Below, in pieces: positions 7,729 through 17,476 of a DNA stretch of 40,003 nt (positions are counted from its first letter, which is position 1; each line of letters begins with the position of its first letter). This DNA is from Bifidobacterium breve (lineage in GTDB: Bacteria > Actinomycetota > Acidimicrobiia > Acidimicrobiales > Microtrichaceae). Made by a program: the position numbers and the translations under genes. Where the stretch lies: positions 1 to 40,003 of the forward strand of contig CAMDLX010000010.1 of assembly GCA_945901935.1 (NCBI GenBank). The letters run 5' to 3'. The notes beneath the pieces were generated by a model. That model searched no databases. It was given only the letters and a program-made list of their open reading frames with translations, and had not been told where the DNA came from.

Positions 7729-8214
7729 CTAGCGGTTGGTGTGAGCACTTCCGTGGAATGCGGGGCGGACCTTGAATGGCAACGGAATCTTTTCGATTGT
7801 TCCGCCTGCGCTGGTAACTGCGGCCTCTGCAGATGCGGAGTAGCCATGCACCTTGATGGTCACCTTGCGACTGAGTTCGCCTCGTCCGAGCACCTTGACG
7901 AGTGCACCCTTGGAGACCAAACCCTGCGCAAAGAGCGTCTCGGGAGAGATCTCATCGAGACCTGACTCCTGAATCGTGTCCAGATTGATTGCCTGGTATT
8001 CAACCCGGAACGGGTTATTGAAACCACGCAGCTTGGGCGTGCGAATTGCCAGCGGCAATTGCCCGCCTTCGAACCCGACGCGAATCTTGCTACGTGCCTT
8101 TTGGCCCTTGGTACCGCGGCCGGCAGTCTTGCCGCCCTTGCCACCAATACCTCGACCAACACGCTTACGCGACTTGTGTGCGCCCTCTGGGGGCTTCAGA
8201 TCGTGAATCTTCAT
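7729..8214 (-). CDS. rplO: 50S ribosomal protein L15
   Basis: 161 residues. L15 is a late assembly protein of the 50S. The glycine- and lysine-rich N-terminus (RVGRGIGGKGGKTAGRGTKG) threads into rRNA. The globular part has FEGGQLPLAIRTPKLRGF, then VKVLGRGELSRKVTIKVHGYSASA. It starts 2 bases past rpmD. Confidence 0.97.
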   Translation of the reverse strand: MKIHDLKPPEGAHKSRKRVGRGIGGKGGKTAGRGTKGQKARSKIRVGFEGGQLPLAIRTPKLRGFNNPFRVEYQAINLDTIQESGLDEISPETLFAQGLVSKGALVKVLGRGELSRKVTIKVHGYSASAEAAVTSAGGTIEKIPLPFKVRPAFHGSAHTNR

Positions 8215-8216
8215 GT

Positions 8217-8414
8217 TCAGTTGGCTTCCTCTTCGGAGAGAGTCTCAACACTGACAAGATGCGGGACCTTTTGGATCTGGCCACGAACATCAGGGCTATC
8301 TGTATGGACTCGGGACTTTCCAATTCGACCCAAACCGAGCGCACGCAACGTACCGCGCTGCTTTGGCTTGGTGCCGATCGAAGATCCCGTTTGAGTGACC
8401 TTGAGTTGAGCCAT
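8217..8414 (-). CDS. rpmD: 50S ribosomal protein L30
   Basis: 65 residues from the ATG at 8414, which overlaps the rpsE stop (TGATG arrangement). [20 protein letters not shown] and LRALGLGRIGKSRVHTDSP are diagnostic of L30. Longer starts would run into rpsE and add unrelated residues. L30 binds 23S rRNA domain II. Confidence 0.95.
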   Translation of the reverse strand: MAQLKVTQTGSSIGTKPKQRGTLRALGLGRIGKSRVHTDSPDVRGQIQKVPHLVSVETLSEEEAN

Positions 8415-8986
8415 CATGCAACCTCGAACGGTGCTGGTGCGGGCCCACGCTCGGACTCTTGGTAGGCACGTAGCAAACCCTTCGGAATGCAATCCTCGGG
8501 ATCTAGCCCACGAAGGGCGGCAATCTCATCGGGTCGACGCAGCGCCTGAAGCCCTGCGACTGTTGCACGGGCCACGTTGATGTAATTGGAGGATCCGAGC
8601 GACTTGCAGAGCACGTCGTGAATTCCAGCCTCTTCAAGGATGGCTCGAGCAGCTCCACCAGCGATAACTCCGGTACCAGGGGAGGCTGGCTTCAGCATGA
8701 CGCGACCCGCTCCCATGATCCCGATTACTGGGTGAATGATGGTTCCGCTAGCCAATGGCACGGTGAACAGGTTCTTGCGAGCCTCTTCGGTGCCCTTCTG
8801 AATCGCCAGTGGCACCTCTTTGGCCTTGCCGTAGCCCAGACCAACACGACCGTTGCCGTCGCCGATAACGACGAGCGCAGTAAAGGAGAACCTGCGTCCA
8901 CCCTTTACGACCTTGGCCACACGGTTGATGTTGATGACGCGGGACTCACGCAGTTGCATGTCCGAATTGTCTTTGTTCAGTGCCAT
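8414..8986 (-). CDS. rpsE: 30S ribosomal protein S5
   Basis: 190 residues. The N-terminal double-stranded RNA-binding domain ([40 protein letters not shown]) is followed by [20 protein letters not shown] and the [15 protein letters not shown] helix. S5 helps decoding fidelity and helicase activity at the mRNA entry. The start overlaps the rplR stop, so translation is probably coupled. Confidence 0.98.
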   Translation of the reverse strand: MALNKDNSDMQLRESRVININRVAKVVKGGRRFSFTALVVIGDGNGRVGLGYGKAKEVPLAIQKGTEEARKNLFTVPLASGTIIHPVIGIMGAGRVMLKPASPGTGVIAGGAARAILEEAGIHDVLCKSLGSSNYINVARATVAGLQALRRPDEIAALRGLDPEDCIPKGLLRAYQESERGPAPAPFEVA

Positions 8987-9351
8987 CAGAATTCCAGTCC
9001 TGCTGCGCGTGCAGCATCTGCGAGTGCGGCCACTCGACCTTGGTAACGGAAGCCACCACGATCAAAGACCACCACATTGACTCCGGCGGCTTGTGCCCGT
9101 TCAGCTACAAGTGTTCCAACTTTGGCTGCTGCGTCACAGTTCGAGGTCGCTCCTCCGCGGAGATCTGTCTCGAGTGTGCTCGCTGTAGCCAAGGTGACAC
9201 CTGACCGATCGTCGATCAACTGCGCAACCACGTGCCGATTTGACCGAAACACTGCCAAACGCGGACGCTCGGCCGTTCCTGCCACGCTCTTGCGAACACG
9301 GGCGTGACGACGCTTGCGTCCGTCCTGCTTCTTCTTCGATTTGTCGCTCAT
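8986..9351 (-). CDS. rplR: 50S ribosomal protein L18
   Basis: 121 residues starting [38 protein letters not shown] and [20 protein letters not shown] identify L18, a 5S rRNA-binding protein. The ATG at 9351 is chosen because upstream in-frame codons overlap rplF and match nothing in the family. Confidence 0.97.
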   Translation of the reverse strand: MSDKSKKKQDGRKRRHARVRKSVAGTAERPRLAVFRSNRHVVAQLIDDRSGVTLATASTLETDLRGGATSNCDAAAKVGTLVAERAQAAGVNVVVFDRGGFRYQGRVAALADAARAAGLEF

Positions 9352-9358
9352 GATCGCC

Positions 9359-9898
9359 TCACTTACCGGCCTTGCCGGCCTTGCGGCGAACGTGCTCGCC
9401 GACGTAGCGAACACCCTTGCCCTTGTATGGCTCTGGCTTACGCCAGGCCCGGATGTCGGCGGCCACTTGACCGACCAACTGCTTATCAATCCCGTGAACC
9501 TCGATGCGAGTGGGGACTGGAACTACGAAAGAGATTCCCTGTGGTGCGGAAACCAGAACAGGGTGAGAGAATCCAAGTGCCAGTTCTAGGCCATCGGATC
9601 CCTTCGCTGCTGCGCGATAACCAACGCCAACAATGTCGAGTTCCTTGCGGAACCCGTCAGTGACGCCGATCACCATGTTGGCTACTAGGGAGCGCATGAG
9701 GCCGTGCATTGCACGACTCTCACGCTCATCATCTTTACGCTCAACTAACAGCGTTGCGCCCTCTTGCCGAACAGAAACCTGCTCGACAAGCACACGGGTC
9801 AACTCGCCCTTGGGGCCCTTGACAGTCAGGCTTGAACCAGAAATCTGGATATCAACCCCGCTTGGAACATCAATTGGTGCTTTACCGATTCTTGACAT
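9359..9898 (-). CDS. rplF: 50S ribosomal protein L6
   Basis: 179 residues with the two similar alpha/beta domains of L6. The start is [17 protein letters not shown], the middle has [10 protein letters not shown] and the C-terminal rRNA contact is [25 protein letters not shown]6 sits near the factor-binding site at the base of the L7/L12 stalk. The gene lies 7 bases before rplR. Confidence 0.98.
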   Translation of the reverse strand: MSRIGKAPIDVPSGVDIQISGSSLTVKGPKGELTRVLVEQVSVRQEGATLLVERKDDERESRAMHGLMRSLVANMVIGVTDGFRKELDIVGVGYRAAAKGSDGLELALGFSHPVLVSAPQGISFVVPVPTRIEVHGIDKQLVGQVAADIRAWRKPEPYKGKGVRYVGEHVRRKAGKAGK

Positions 9899-9909
9899 GA
9901 GTTCGATCC

Positions 9910-10314
9910 TTACCAGACGTGGCAGAGCACTTCACCACCGACTCGCTGGCGACGTGCCTCGCGGTCGGTCATGAGACCCTTGCTCGTGGATAGGACTGCA
10001 ATTCCGAGACCACCGAGAACACGCTCGACCTCGTTGTGCTTGCGGTAAACACGCAAACCTGGCTTGGAAATGCGACGGATACCAGAGATCACCCTGCGGC
10101 GTTCCTCTGAATACTTCATATCGATCTTCAGCACATTGCCAGGGCCCTTTGAGTTTTCTCCGATGGAGAAGCCAACGATGTAGCCCTCCTTCACAAGAAC
10201 TCCAGCGAGTGCTTCTTTTTGTTTTGAAGCCGGCATCAGGACCTCGTCGTGCATCGCCACATTGGCGTTACGTAGACGGGTCAACATGTCAGCAATAGGG
10301 TCGGTCATCGTCAT
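9910..10314 (-). CDS. rpsH: 30S ribosomal protein S8
   Basis: 134 residues. [20 protein letters not shown] and the C-terminal [20 protein letters not shown] are classic S8 signatures. S8 binds helix 21 of 16S rRNA and in enterobacteria represses the spc operon. I did not find an S8-like mimic in the short upstream gaps here. It is spaced 11 bases from rplF and 16 from rpsN. Confidence 0.98.
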   Translation of the reverse strand: MTMTDPIADMLTRLRNANVAMHDEVLMPASKQKEALAGVLVKEGYIVGFSIGENSKGPGNVLKIDMKYSEERRRVISGIRRISKPGLRVYRKHNEVERVLGGLGIAVLSTSKGLMTDREARRQRVGGEVLCHVW

Positions 10315-10330
10315 AGTCGGTTCTCTCCCC

Positions 10331-10516
10331 TCACCAGCTGGCCTTGGTGACGCCTGGGATCTCGCCGGCGTGAGCCAACTGCCTCAGGCATACACGGCAC
10401 AGGCCATATTTGCGATATACCGAGCGCGGACGCCCACATCGACGACAACGGGTGTAGCCGCGCACTTTGAATTTGGGCTTGCGCTGCTGCTTCTGCTTCA
10501 GTGCCTCGGTAGCCAT
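10331..10516 (-). CDS. rpsN: 30S ribosomal protein S14, zinc type (S14Z)
   Basis: 61 residues, the length of the short zinc form. The four ligands are in [12 protein letters not shown] and GLCRVCLRQ, and the end is [10 protein letters not shown]. The ATG at 10516 lies one base past the rplE stop. An upstream in-frame start at 10558 would lie inside rplE. S14 organises the 30S head. Confidence 0.97.
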   Translation of the reverse strand: MATEALKQKQQRKPKFKVRGYTRCRRCGRPRSVYRKYGLCRVCLRQLAHAGEIPGVTKASW

Positions 10517-10517
10517 C

Positions 10518-11087
10518 TCAGATTCCTTCCCGACGGAACGGGAAACCGAAAGCATCAAGAAGTGCTTTGCCCTCGGCGTCTGTTCTCGCGGTTGTCACAA
10601 TGGTGATGTCCATGCCACGTGAGGCATCGACCTTGTCGTAATCAATCTCGGGGAAGATCAATTGCTCGGTAACTCCGAACGTATAGTTCCCCCGGCCGTC
10701 GAAGCTCTTCGAGGGCAATCCACGAAAGTCGCGGATACGGGGAATCGCCAAGGTGACCAGGCGATCAAAGAACTCCCACATCTGATCGCCGCGAAGAGTG
10801 ACCTTCACGCCAATCGCGTTTCCTTCACGAAGCTTGAAACCCGCAATGGACTTCTTCGCCTTGGTGATCACTGGCTTCTGGCCGGTAATCGCCGTGATGT
10901 CGGTCACGATTTTTTCTAGCAGGCCTTTATTGTCGACTGCAGCACCTGCACCGACATTGACCACGATCTTTTCAAACCGGGGAACCTCCATGACATTGCT
11001 CAGTTCGAGCGTGGTCTTGAGGTTGTCCCTGATTTCTTCGTTGTACTTCACCTTGAGGCGAGGAACGATGGCGGTACTAGTACTCAC
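10518..11087 (-). CDS. rplE: 50S ribosomal protein L5
   Basis: 189 residues. L5 binds 5S rRNA and bridges to S13. [51 protein letters not shown] and the [21 protein letters not shown] segment are all present. The ATG overlaps the rplX stop by 4 bases. Confidence 0.98.
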   Translation of the reverse strand: MSTSTAIVPRLKVKYNEEIRDNLKTTLELSNVMEVPRFEKIVVNVGAGAAVDNKGLLEKIVTDITAITGQKPVITKAKKSIAGFKLREGNAIGVKVTLRGDQMWEFFDRLVTLAIPRIRDFRGLPSKSFDGRGNYTFGVTEQLIFPEIDYDKVDASRGMDITIVTTARTDAEGKALLDAFGFPFRREGI

Positions 11088-11389
11088 AGTTCTCCTCCGT
11101 TAGCCCGAGCAACTCGAACTTTGGTTCCGTCCGCATCTACGCGATATCCAACACGTGTTGGCTTACCGTCAGAATCGAGCAGAGCCACGTTGGAAGCGTC
11201 GATAGGCATGATCTTGTCGATAATGCCGCCCTGCTGCATTGCCCGAGTTGGCTTCTGGTGACGCTTGGCGATGTGCACGCCTTCGACTGTCACCTGCTTC
11301 TTCTTGGGATCCACAGAGAGAACTTCGCCCTCTTTGCCACGGTACTTTCCAGTCAGCACCCGAACATGGTCACCTTTACGGATCTTCAT
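11084..11389 (-). CDS. rplX: 50S ribosomal protein L24
   Basis: 101 residues. The KOW motif is at the start ([23 protein letters not shown]), then [14 protein letters not shown] and [18 protein letters not shown]24 is an initiator of 50S assembly. It starts one base past rplN and overlaps rplE by 4 bases. Confidence 0.98.
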   Translation of the reverse strand: MKIRKGDHVRVLTGKYRGKEGEVLSVDPKKKQVTVEGVHIAKRHQKPTRAMQQGGIIDKIMPIDASNVALLDSDGKPTRVGYRVDADGTKVRVARANGGEL

Positions 11390-11390
11390 C

Positions 11391-11759
11391 TCAGATCACC
11401 TCCGGAGCAAGCGAGACAATTCGCATAAACTTCTTGTCACGCAGTTCACGGCCGACAGGGCCAAAGATGCGTGTTCCACGTGGCTGCTTCTGATCGTTGA
11501 TCAGAACTGCTGCGTTCTCGTCAAAGCGGATGTAGCTGCCGTCGGAGCGACGTCGTTCCTTCTTTGTGCGAACAATTACGCACTTGACGACTTCACCCTT
11601 CTTGACTGCGGCACCAGGAAGCGCATCTTTGACAGTGGCAACAACCACGTCGCCGATTCCTGCATAACGTCGCTTGGACCCGCCGAGAACCTTGATCACC
11701 AAGATTTCACGAGCACCAGAGTTGTCTGCAACCCGAAGTCGGGTCTCCTGCTGAATCAT
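11391..11759 (-). CDS. rplN: 50S ribosomal protein L14
   Basis: 122 residues, the standard length. [40 protein letters not shown] and [20 protein letters not shown] mark L14, which forms intersubunit bridge B8 and binds silencing factor RsfS in bacteria. The start overlaps the rpsQ stop by 4 bases. Confidence 0.98.
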   Translation of the reverse strand: MIQQETRLRVADNSGAREILVIKVLGGSKRRYAGIGDVVVATVKDALPGAAVKKGEVVKCVIVRTKKERRRSDGSYIRFDENAAVLINDQKQPRGTRIFGPVGRELRDKKFMRIVSLAPEVI

Positions 11760-12034
11760 CTTGCACGCTCCAGCACTTCAACGATGCGCCAGCGCTTGGT
11801 CTTGGACAGTGGCCGGGTCTCTGCAATGCGAACCCGATCACCGATGTGCAGATCGTTCTCTTCGTCATGCACATACAGCTTTTTGGCCCGCTGCACAGTC
11901 TTGTTATAACGAATATGGCGTACACGTTCGGTCACGGTGACCACTGCAGTACGGTCCATTTTGTCGGAGGTAACAATGCCTTCACGAACCTTGCGGGCGC
12001 TGCGCTCCGGCGTTGTTGAAGCTGTATCGCTCAT
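11756..12034 (-). CDS. rpsQ: 30S ribosomal protein S17
   Basis: 92 residues from the ATG at 12034, which overlaps the rpmC stop in ATGA-like fashion; a GTG one codon upstream is also possible. The OB-fold core is [20 protein letters not shown], followed by [20 protein letters not shown] and [17 protein letters not shown]17 is a primary 16S rRNA binder. Confidence 0.97.
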   Translation of the reverse strand: MSDTASTTPERSARKVREGIVTSDKMDRTAVVTVTERVRHIRYNKTVQRAKKLYVHDEENDLHIGDRVRIAETRPLSKTKRWRIVEVLERAR

Positions 12035-12261
12035 CACGCCTCACCTCCAGCAGCGGCTTCTGCAGCTGCGATTTCACGGGCCCGTAACTCGGTGAAGAGT
12101 CGGGCGATGTCTCGTTTGGTCTGAGTCATGCGAGCAAAGTTCTCAAGCTGACCTGTTGCAAGTTGGAACCGAAGCTTGAACAAGCGGTCCTTTTCTTCTG
12201 CGATCCGCTCGATGAGTTCAACATCTCCAAGATCACGTGCACTAGTAGTGGTCTTCGCCAT
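12034..12261 (-). CDS. rpmC: 50S ribosomal protein L29
   Basis: 75 residues. It is a two-helix protein at the exit tunnel rim near L23. LKLRFQLATGQLEN-like (here FKLRFQLATGQLENFARM) and QTKRDIARLFTELRARE define the family. A short Ala/Glu-rich end (AAAEAAAGGEA) follows. The ATG overlaps the rplP stop by one base. Confidence 0.97.
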   Translation of the reverse strand: MAKTTTSARDLGDVELIERIAEEKDRLFKLRFQLATGQLENFARMTQTKRDIARLFTELRAREIAAAEAAAGGEA

Positions 12262-12677
12262 CAGAAGGTCTCCTCACGAGTGATGATGCGGGCCTTGATC
12301 GGAAGCTTCTGGATTGCACGATTGAGCGCACCACGAGCAATTTCATCGTCTGGGTAGGAGAGCTCAAAGAGCACTCGCCCTGGACGAACGACTGCAACCC
12401 AAAGTTCCGGGTTGCCCTTGCCAGAACCCATACGGGTCTCGGCGGGTTTTTGAGTGACGGGCTTATCTGGGAACACGTTGATCCAGACCTTGCCGCCACG
12501 CTTGATGTGGCGGGTCATGGCAATACGTGCTGCCTCAATCTGACGAGCAGTAATCCAACCTGGCTCAAGAGCCTGGATACCGTACTGTCCGAAGTTGACC
12601 TCGGTGCCACCCTTCGAGGTGCCCTTGGTGCGACCGCGATGAGTCTTACGGTGTTTGACTTTCCTTGGCATCAACAT
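12261..12677 (-). CDS. rplP: 50S ribosomal protein L16
   Basis: 138 residues. [59 protein letters not shown] and [15 protein letters not shown] are all present. L16 lies at the A-site tRNA elbow. It begins 2 bases after rpsC. Confidence 0.98.
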   Translation of the reverse strand: MLMPRKVKHRKTHRGRTKGTSKGGTEVNFGQYGIQALEPGWITARQIEAARIAMTRHIKRGGKVWINVFPDKPVTQKPAETRMGSGKGNPELWVAVVRPGRVLFELSYPDDEIARGALNRAIQKLPIKARIITREETF

Positions 12678-12679
12678 GA

Positions 12680-13603
12680 TCAGTCACCATCCCCTTGGCG
12701 GAAATGCTGCGGAGAGGTGTCATCTTTAGACTTTGTCGAACGCTCAATCTCTTCCTCTTCAGCGAGGAGTCGCTCGAACTCTGGATCAGCCTCACCAATC
12801 AGTGGTTTGATCTCTTCTTCAACATCAGCATCAGCAGTTGTGTCTTCGCTCACTGTGGCTGGCCGAGGAACTGTCACTGGGCGATTCGAAACCACCCGAG
12901 GTGTCATGTCTGTAAGTTCGCCGGTTGCAAGTGCTGCCTCTTTGGCAATCTTCTGCTCTTCAGTGTGCTTGTAGGGCAAGATGTCGCCCTTGTAAATCCA
13001 GACCTTGACGCCAATGCGCCCGTAGGTGGTCTTGGCTTCACGGAAGCCGTAGTCAATATCGGCACGCAGGGTGTGAAGTGGAACCCGACCTTCTCGGTAC
13101 CACTCAGTACGTGCCATCTCTGAGCCACCAAGACGGCCCGAGCACTGAACACGAATACCAAGTGCTCCAGCTTTTTGCGCATTCTGAACAGCGCGCTTCA
13201 TGGCACGTCGGAACGCCACACGGTTGGTCAGCTGATCGGCAACACCCTGAGCAATCAGAGCAGCATCAAGTTCTGGCTGCTTGATCTCTTGGATGTTGAG
13301 CTGGACCTTTGGATTGCCAGTCATTTTGGTCAGGTCAGTACGAAGCTCGTCTGCCTGAGCACCACGTCGTCCAATGACGATTCCAGGACGTGCAGTGTGC
13401 ACATCGATCCGCAAGCGGTCGAGGGTGCGCTCAATCTCTACCCGACTGATAGCTGCGCTGGGCAACTTTTCCATCAAGTACTCGCGAACTTTCCAGTCCT
13501 CGGTGAGGTATTCCACGTATTCACCACGAGTGGCAAACCAGTGCGACTTCCAGTCGGTAGTAATACCGAGACGGAAGCCATAGGGATTGACTTTCTGACC
13601 CAT
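12680..13603 (-). CDS. rpsC: 30S ribosomal protein S3 with acidic C-terminal extension
   Basis: 307 residues, longer than the roughly 210-280 usual. The KH domain ([28 protein letters not shown] begins it, with the GxxG loop) and the C-terminal S3 domain ([37 protein letters not shown]) are complete. After about residue 218 comes a low-complexity acidic tail rich in E and D ([28 protein letters not shown]). S3 forms the mRNA entry ring with S4 and S5. The start overlaps the rplV stop. Confidence 0.97.
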   Translation of the reverse strand: MGQKVNPYGFRLGITTDWKSHWFATRGEYVEYLTEDWKVREYLMEKLPSAAISRVEIERTLDRLRIDVHTARPGIVIGRRGAQADELRTDLTKMTGNPKVQLNIQEIKQPELDAALIAQGVADQLTNRVAFRRAMKRAVQNAQKAGALGIRVQCSGRLGGSEMARTEWYREGRVPLHTLRADIDYGFREAKTTYGRIGVKVWIYKGDILPYKHTEEQKIAKEAALATGELTDMTPRVVSNRPVTVPRPATVSEDTTADADVEEEIKPLIGEADPEFERLLAEEEEIERSTKSKDDTSPQHFRQGDGD

Positions 13604-14343
13604 CAGTCTTCCTTCTTGTCGGACTCAGCGGCAGAGTCATCATCAGAGGCTGCATCTTGCGCAACATCTTCAGCTTCAACAGCCTCATCAGGAACTTCTT
13701 CAGACTCGCCAGCTTCAGCAGCCTCATCAGCGACTACTTCAGTCTCAGCAGCCTCGTCGACAACCTCTGCAGGATCGGTGGTTGCAGCAGCATCAACTGC
13801 AGTCTCATCAACTGCAGTCTCATCAACTGCTGTGCCTTCTGCTGACTCTGTAGCTTTTGGCTCTCCGGAGCGGCTGCGAGAAACCCGACGTGCACGGTCA
13901 GCCGATGGGCTTGATGCAGTTTGGCCCTTGGCGGCGAGACGTGCGTTGCGGCGATCCAGCTCGGTCTGTGTATACCGGCCAACGATCACCGTAATGTGAC
14001 AGGTCCTCTTGCGGATCCTGGTTGCACGGCCACGAGCTCGTGGGCGCCAGCGCTTCATCGTCGAGCCCTCATCTGCATAGCAGGCAGAGACGAAAAGCTC
14101 ATCTGGGGGAATGTCGTTGTTGTTCGCTGCGTTCGCAACGGCAGAATCGAGCACCTTTGCGACTTCATCTGCCGCCGAGCGCTCGCAGAACTGAAGAATG
14201 GTCCTTGCTTCTGCTACGGACTTGTTGCGGATGAGGTCAAGGACCTCGCGCGCCTTGTAAGCGGAGAAGCCGGCGCTGCGATGCACTGCGCGGACACCTG
14301 GGCGCTCATTTGTCTTGCGCTCATCAAACTGAATGCTGGCCAT
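13603..14343 (-). CDS. rplV: 50S ribosomal protein L22 with long acidic tail
   Basis: 246 residues against about 110-130 for typical L22. The L22 fold ends near residue 125 ([20 protein letters not shown]-like start, [26 protein letters not shown]). A basic Ser/Arg linker follows ([13 protein letters not shown]). The last 80 or so residues are almost only A, E, D, V and T, including three TAVDE-type repeats coded by a 15-bp tandem duplication. The core L22 loop lines the exit tunnel, and the tail would extend from the C-terminus at the ribosome surface. It overlaps rpsS by one base. Confidence 0.97.
   Translation of the reverse strand: MASIQFDERKTNERPGVRAVHRSAGFSAYKAREVLDLIRNKSVAEARTILQFCERSAADEVAKVLDSAVANAANNNDIPPDELFVSACYADEGSTMKRWRPRARGRATRIRKRTCHITVIVGRYTQTELDRRNARLAAKGQTASSPSADRARRVSRSRSGEPKATESAEGTAVDETAVDETAVDAAATTDPAEVVDEAAETEVVADEAAEAGESEEVPDEAVEAEDVAQDAASDDDSAAESDKKED
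13791..13835 (-). repeat. 15-bp in-frame tandem repeat in the rplV tail
   Basis: On the plus strand catcaactgcagtct occurs twice perfectly (13791-13805, 13806-13820), then once diverged (13821-13835). The minus-strand reading gives [15 protein letters not shown] in the L22 tail. Confidence 0.9.
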
Positions 14344-14627
14344 TATCGACGGCCCTTCGCTGACTTCTCTTGGCCTGCGTGGAACTTGAAGGTTCGAGTA
14401 GGCGCAAATTCGCCGAGCTTGTGGCCCACCATGGATTCGGTGATGTAAACGGGGACGTGTTTGCGCCCATCGTGTACAGCAATGGTGTGCCCAACCATGT
14501 CGGGAATAATTGTTGACCTGCGTGACCAGGTCTTGATGACGGTTTTTTGACCCGTTTCGTTGAGGGCGTCCACCTTTTTGAGCAGGTGGTCGTCCACGAA
14601 GGGGCCCTTCTTTAGGCTGCGTGGCAT
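14343..14627 (-). CDS. rpsS: 30S ribosomal protein S19
   Basis: 94 residues. [40 protein letters not shown] and [23 protein letters not shown] are the standard S19 landmarks. S19 forms the 30S head complex with S13. It lies 17 bases after rplB. Confidence 0.98.
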   Translation of the reverse strand: MPRSLKKGPFVDDHLLKKVDALNETGQKTVIKTWSRRSTIIPDMVGHTIAVHDGRKHVPVYITESMVGHKLGEFAPTRTFKFHAGQEKSAKGRR

Positions 14628-14644
14628 CGTTTTCCTCGCTCAGA

Positions 14645-15481
14645 TCACCGGCGTGAGCCGCGGGTGCGGCGACGTCGGACGATCAGCTTCTGTGACGGCT
14701 TATTCTTGTCTCGGGTGCGGCCCTCGGGCTTGCCCCACGGCGACACCGGATGGCGTCCGCCGGATGTCTTACCCTCGCCACCACCGTGTGGGTGGTCGAC
14801 AGGGTTCATGGCAACACCGCGGGTTTGGGGACGAACGCCCTTCCAGCGGTTACGACCGGCCTTACCGATCTTGATCAAGTCATGCTCGGAGTTACCAACC
14901 TCGCCCACCGTTGCACGGCAGTCGATAGGAACTCGACGCATTTCAGTAGATGGAAGTCGCAGCGTGGCGAAATCGCCCTCTTTAGCTACGAGCTGAACAC
15001 TCGCACCTGCGGAGCGGGCCATCTTGCCGCCGGCTCCAGCTTGGAGTTCAACGTTGTGAACCACTGTTCCAACTGGGATGTAGCGAAGGGGAAGCGCATT
15101 GCCCACCCGAATCTCTGAGCCCTGACCAGACTGAACACGATCACCAACGGTGAGGTCCTTGGGAGCGAGGATGTAACGCTTTTCGCCATCTGCATAGTGC
15201 AGCAATGCAATTCGGCAGGTGCGATTGGGGTCATACTCAATGGTCGCAACCTTGGCCGGAATTCCGTCCTTCTTGCGCTTGAAGTCAATGACTCGGTATT
15301 GCTGCTTGTGGCCACCACCGCGGTGACGTGAAGTCTTGCGGCCGTGGTTGTTACGCCCACCAGTACGAGACTTCTTGAGCAGCAATGACTTTTCTGGTCG
15401 ATCCGTGGTCAGTTCAGCAAAGTCTGAAACTGTCTGAAACCGGCGACCAGGGCTTGTTGGCTTACGCTTGCGTACACCCAT
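14645..15481 (-). CDS. rplB: 50S ribosomal protein L2
   Basis: 278 residues. L2 is needed for subunit association and the peptidyl-transferase centre. The RNA-binding OB and SH3-like domains are complete. The conserved C-terminal segment [20 protein letters not shown] includes the essential His, and [19 protein letters not shown] is near the start. It begins one base after the rplW stop. Confidence 0.98.
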   Translation of the reverse strand: MGVRKRKPTSPGRRFQTVSDFAELTTDRPEKSLLLKKSRTGGRNNHGRKTSRHRGGGHKQQYRVIDFKRKKDGIPAKVATIEYDPNRTCRIALLHYADGEKRYILAPKDLTVGDRVQSGQGSEIRVGNALPLRYIPVGTVVHNVELQAGAGGKMARSAGASVQLVAKEGDFATLRLPSTEMRRVPIDCRATVGEVGNSEHDLIKIGKAGRNRWKGVRPQTRGVAMNPVDHPHGGGEGKTSGGRHPVSPWGKPEGRTRDKNKPSQKLIVRRRRTRGSRR

Positions 15482-15482
15482 C

Positions 15483-15782
15483 TCACTTCACCTCGAACAG
15501 ATCGATTTGAGCGCCGCTGGGATCGAGGGTGATGATCGCCCTCTTGATGTCCGGGCGACTTCCCATGGTAGGGCTCTTGCGATTGCGCTTGCGCTTGCCC
15601 TTACGGTTCAGGGTGTTGACATTCTTGACCTTGACTCCGGGCCAAATTGCCTGCACAGCGTCACGAATTTCTGGCTTTGAGGCTTGAGTTGCTACCTCGA
15701 AGGTATACACACCAGTGTCGAGCAGCCCGTAGGACTTCTCGCTGACCACCGGGCGCAGAATTACGTCTCGTGGATCTTTCAT
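15483..15782 (-). CDS. rplW: 50S ribosomal protein L23
   Basis: 99 residues. [20 protein letters not shown] and [20 protein letters not shown] identify L23, the docking site for trigger factor and SRP at the tunnel exit. [20 protein letters not shown] is the rRNA-binding loop. It overlaps the rplD stop by 4 bases. Confidence 0.97.
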   Translation of the reverse strand: MKDPRDVILRPVVSEKSYGLLDTGVYTFEVATQASKPEIRDAVQAIWPGVKVKNVNTLNRKGKRKRNRKSPTMGSRPDIKRAIITLDPSGAQIDLFEVK

Positions 15783-16447
15783 TCTGAGTCCTCGTTGCTG
15801 GAAGTGGAGGATGCAGCGCTGGCTTCGTTACTTGGAGCCGCGCTGATTGGCAGGGTGGCACTAGTAAAGACCACGTAATCGCTGACCAACACGTCGTAGG
15901 TATTGAGTTCACCAGGGGTAACGATGTGTACACCGGGAAGATTGCGGAAGCTCTGATGTGCAACCTTGTCTGTTGCATCAATCACGAGCAAGGAGCGACC
16001 AATCACGCCGAGCGACAGAAGAGCAGCTTGGGCATCTTTGGTCTTTGGTGCTTCAAAATCCCACCCGGAAACCACGACAACTTTGTCTTCAGCGGCACGG
16101 TCTGAGAGTGCGGAACGAAGAGCAAGGCGCTTCATCTTCTTGGGGGTCTTCTGATCGTACTTACGGGGCTTTGGCCCAAGAGCCACACCGCCACCGCGCC
16201 ATTGTGGAGCACGAATAGATCCGGCACGCGCACGGCCAGTTCCCTTTTGCTTGAACGGCTTGGCACCGCCACCAGACACCTCTGCACGGGTCTTTGTGGA
16301 CTGAGTTCCAGAGCGCTTCGCAGCAAGCTGAGCGACAACCACCTGATGCATCACTGCAACGTTGGGTTCAATTCCAAAAATTTCATCTTCAAGAGCAACT
16401 TTGCCCTCGTCTTTGCCGGTTCGAGAACGCAGTGTCACGGTAGGCAT
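15779..16447 (-). CDS. rplD: 50S ribosomal protein L4 with Ser/Glu tail
   Basis: 222 residues. The core has AKRSGTQSTKTRAEVSGGGA and KPFKQKGTGRARAGSIRAPQ, the loop that reaches the tunnel constriction. KKMKRLALRSALSDRA follows and the last strand is YDVLVSDYVVFTSATL. About 25 extra residues rich in A, S, E and N close the protein. In enterobacteria L4 represses the S10 operon. Here rplC-rplD lie behind a separate structured leader, so a regulatory role for L4 or L3 is possible but unproven. Confidence 0.96.
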   Translation of the reverse strand: MPTVTLRSRTGKDEGKVALEDEIFGIEPNVAVMHQVVVAQLAAKRSGTQSTKTRAEVSGGGAKPFKQKGTGRARAGSIRAPQWRGGGVALGPKPRKYDQKTPKKMKRLALRSALSDRAAEDKVVVVSGWDFEAPKTKDAQAALLSLGVIGRSLLVIDATDKVAHQSFRNLPGVHIVTPGELNTYDVLVSDYVVFTSATLPISAAPSNEASAASSTSSNEDSE

Positions 16448-17109
16448 CAGGAAGCACCTCCCTTGGCAGTGGCACGGCCCTTGACCGCATTACGAATGAG
16501 AACAAGACCGCCACGTGGGCCAGGAACTGAGCCCCTGACCAACACAACTTGCTGGTCGTTGTCTGCACGAACGACCTCGAGGTTCAGGGTGGTGACCTTG
16601 TCGGTTCCCATACGCCCTGCCATACGGACACCCTTGAACACGCGTGCTGGTGTCGCACACTGCCCAATAGCACCTGGCTTGCGGTGAACTCGGTGGGCAC
16701 CGTGGGATGCGGGCATGCCCTTGAAACCGTGGCGCTTCATGACGCCGGCAAATCCCTTGCCCTTGCTAGTAGCAGTGACGTCGATCAATTCACCTGCCTC
16801 GAACAACTCGGCACTGAGCTCTTGGCCAACTTGGTACTCAGAGGTGTCATCGATGCGGAGTTCAACAAGCTTGACTCCGGGCTCGACTCCAGCCGCTGCG
16901 AACTGCCCGGCCTTGGGCTTGGTGAGTTTGCGAGCATCACGATGCCCGTAGGTCACCTGCAAGGCGCTGTATCCGTCACGTTCTTGGGTGCGCAGTTGCA
17001 CCACACGGGCTGGCGTTACGCGCAGCACGGTGACGGGCACGACGTTATTGTCGGCGTCCCAGATCTGGGTCATGCCCAGCTTCTCTCCTACGATTGCTTT
17101 CTTCGCCAT
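16447..17109 (-). CDS. rplC: 50S ribosomal protein L3
   Basis: 220 residues. The start [20 protein letters not shown], the [20 protein letters not shown] loop near the peptidyl-transferase centre and [20 protein letters not shown] are typical. L3 is an early 50S assembly protein. Its ATG lies 367 bases beyond the rpsJ stop, an unusual break in the S10 operon with its own promoter candidate. Confidence 0.98.
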   Translation of the reverse strand: MAKKAIVGEKLGMTQIWDADNNVVPVTVLRVTPARVVQLRTQERDGYSALQVTYGHRDARKLTKPKAGQFAAAGVEPGVKLVELRIDDTSEYQVGQELSAELFEAGELIDVTATSKGKGFAGVMKRHGFKGMPASHGAHRVHRKPGAIGQCATPARVFKGVRMAGRMGTDKVTTLNLEVVRADNDQQVVLVRGSVPGPRGGLVLIRNAVKGRATAKGGAS

Positions 17110-17398
17110 GGTGGCTTCGTCCTTTGGCGTGGTCGATCGGCTACTTCTCTTTGAGGCTCAAGAACCTCTCCGGAAAGATGCCGCTCACGCGGGCGCTCCG
17201 CACAGGAAACCCTGGCGGAGCGACGTTTCGGTTGTGCCGTGCGGTTCCTATCAAGAATTGCTTCTCTTTAGGCCTACTCGGACGTCGATTGATGCGGGCC
17301 CCATTTCGCCCTAAGACCAGTGCGGAGTGCGCACCTTGCTGTGAGACTTGCCGGGGATTGAATCACATAAGCAGATGACTGCTCATGACGACTGGATG
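17110..17398 (-). promoter_or_regulatory. Long structured 5' leader of rplC
   Basis: This part of the 367-base gap between rpsJ and rplC holds no credible coding frame. Near the rplC side the minus-strand RNA can form three successive hairpins. One has an 8-bp stem CGCTCCGC/GCGGAGCG (194-201 with 215-222) extended by CAGG/CCTG around a GTTT loop. The second is GCCCGC-GTGA-GCGGC (180-194). The third is GAGG...CCTC (153-168). They lie 50 to 115 bases before the ATG. This suggests an autoregulatory or processing element, not a known family I can name. Confidence 0.5.
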
Positions 17399-17427
17399 AA
17401 CTTAGCAGTGACCGGTGAAGGATCCAA
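17399..17427 (-). promoter_or_regulatory. Candidate sigma70-type promoter of the rplC operon
   Basis: Minus strand TTGGAT, 17 bases, TAAGTT. It lies just downstream of the rpsJ stop and would produce a leader of about 285 bases before rplC. Confidence 0.5.
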
Positions 17428-17476
17428 ATCCAATGTTGCGACTCTGCAGCACAAGACTCCTGTAGTTCAGAACAGG

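Noticed and set aside
17110-17476. tRNA or small gene in the rpsJ-rplC gap
   Set aside because: No cloverleaf or TTCGA-type arm found, and no open frame with a plausible start; hairpins fit a leader better.
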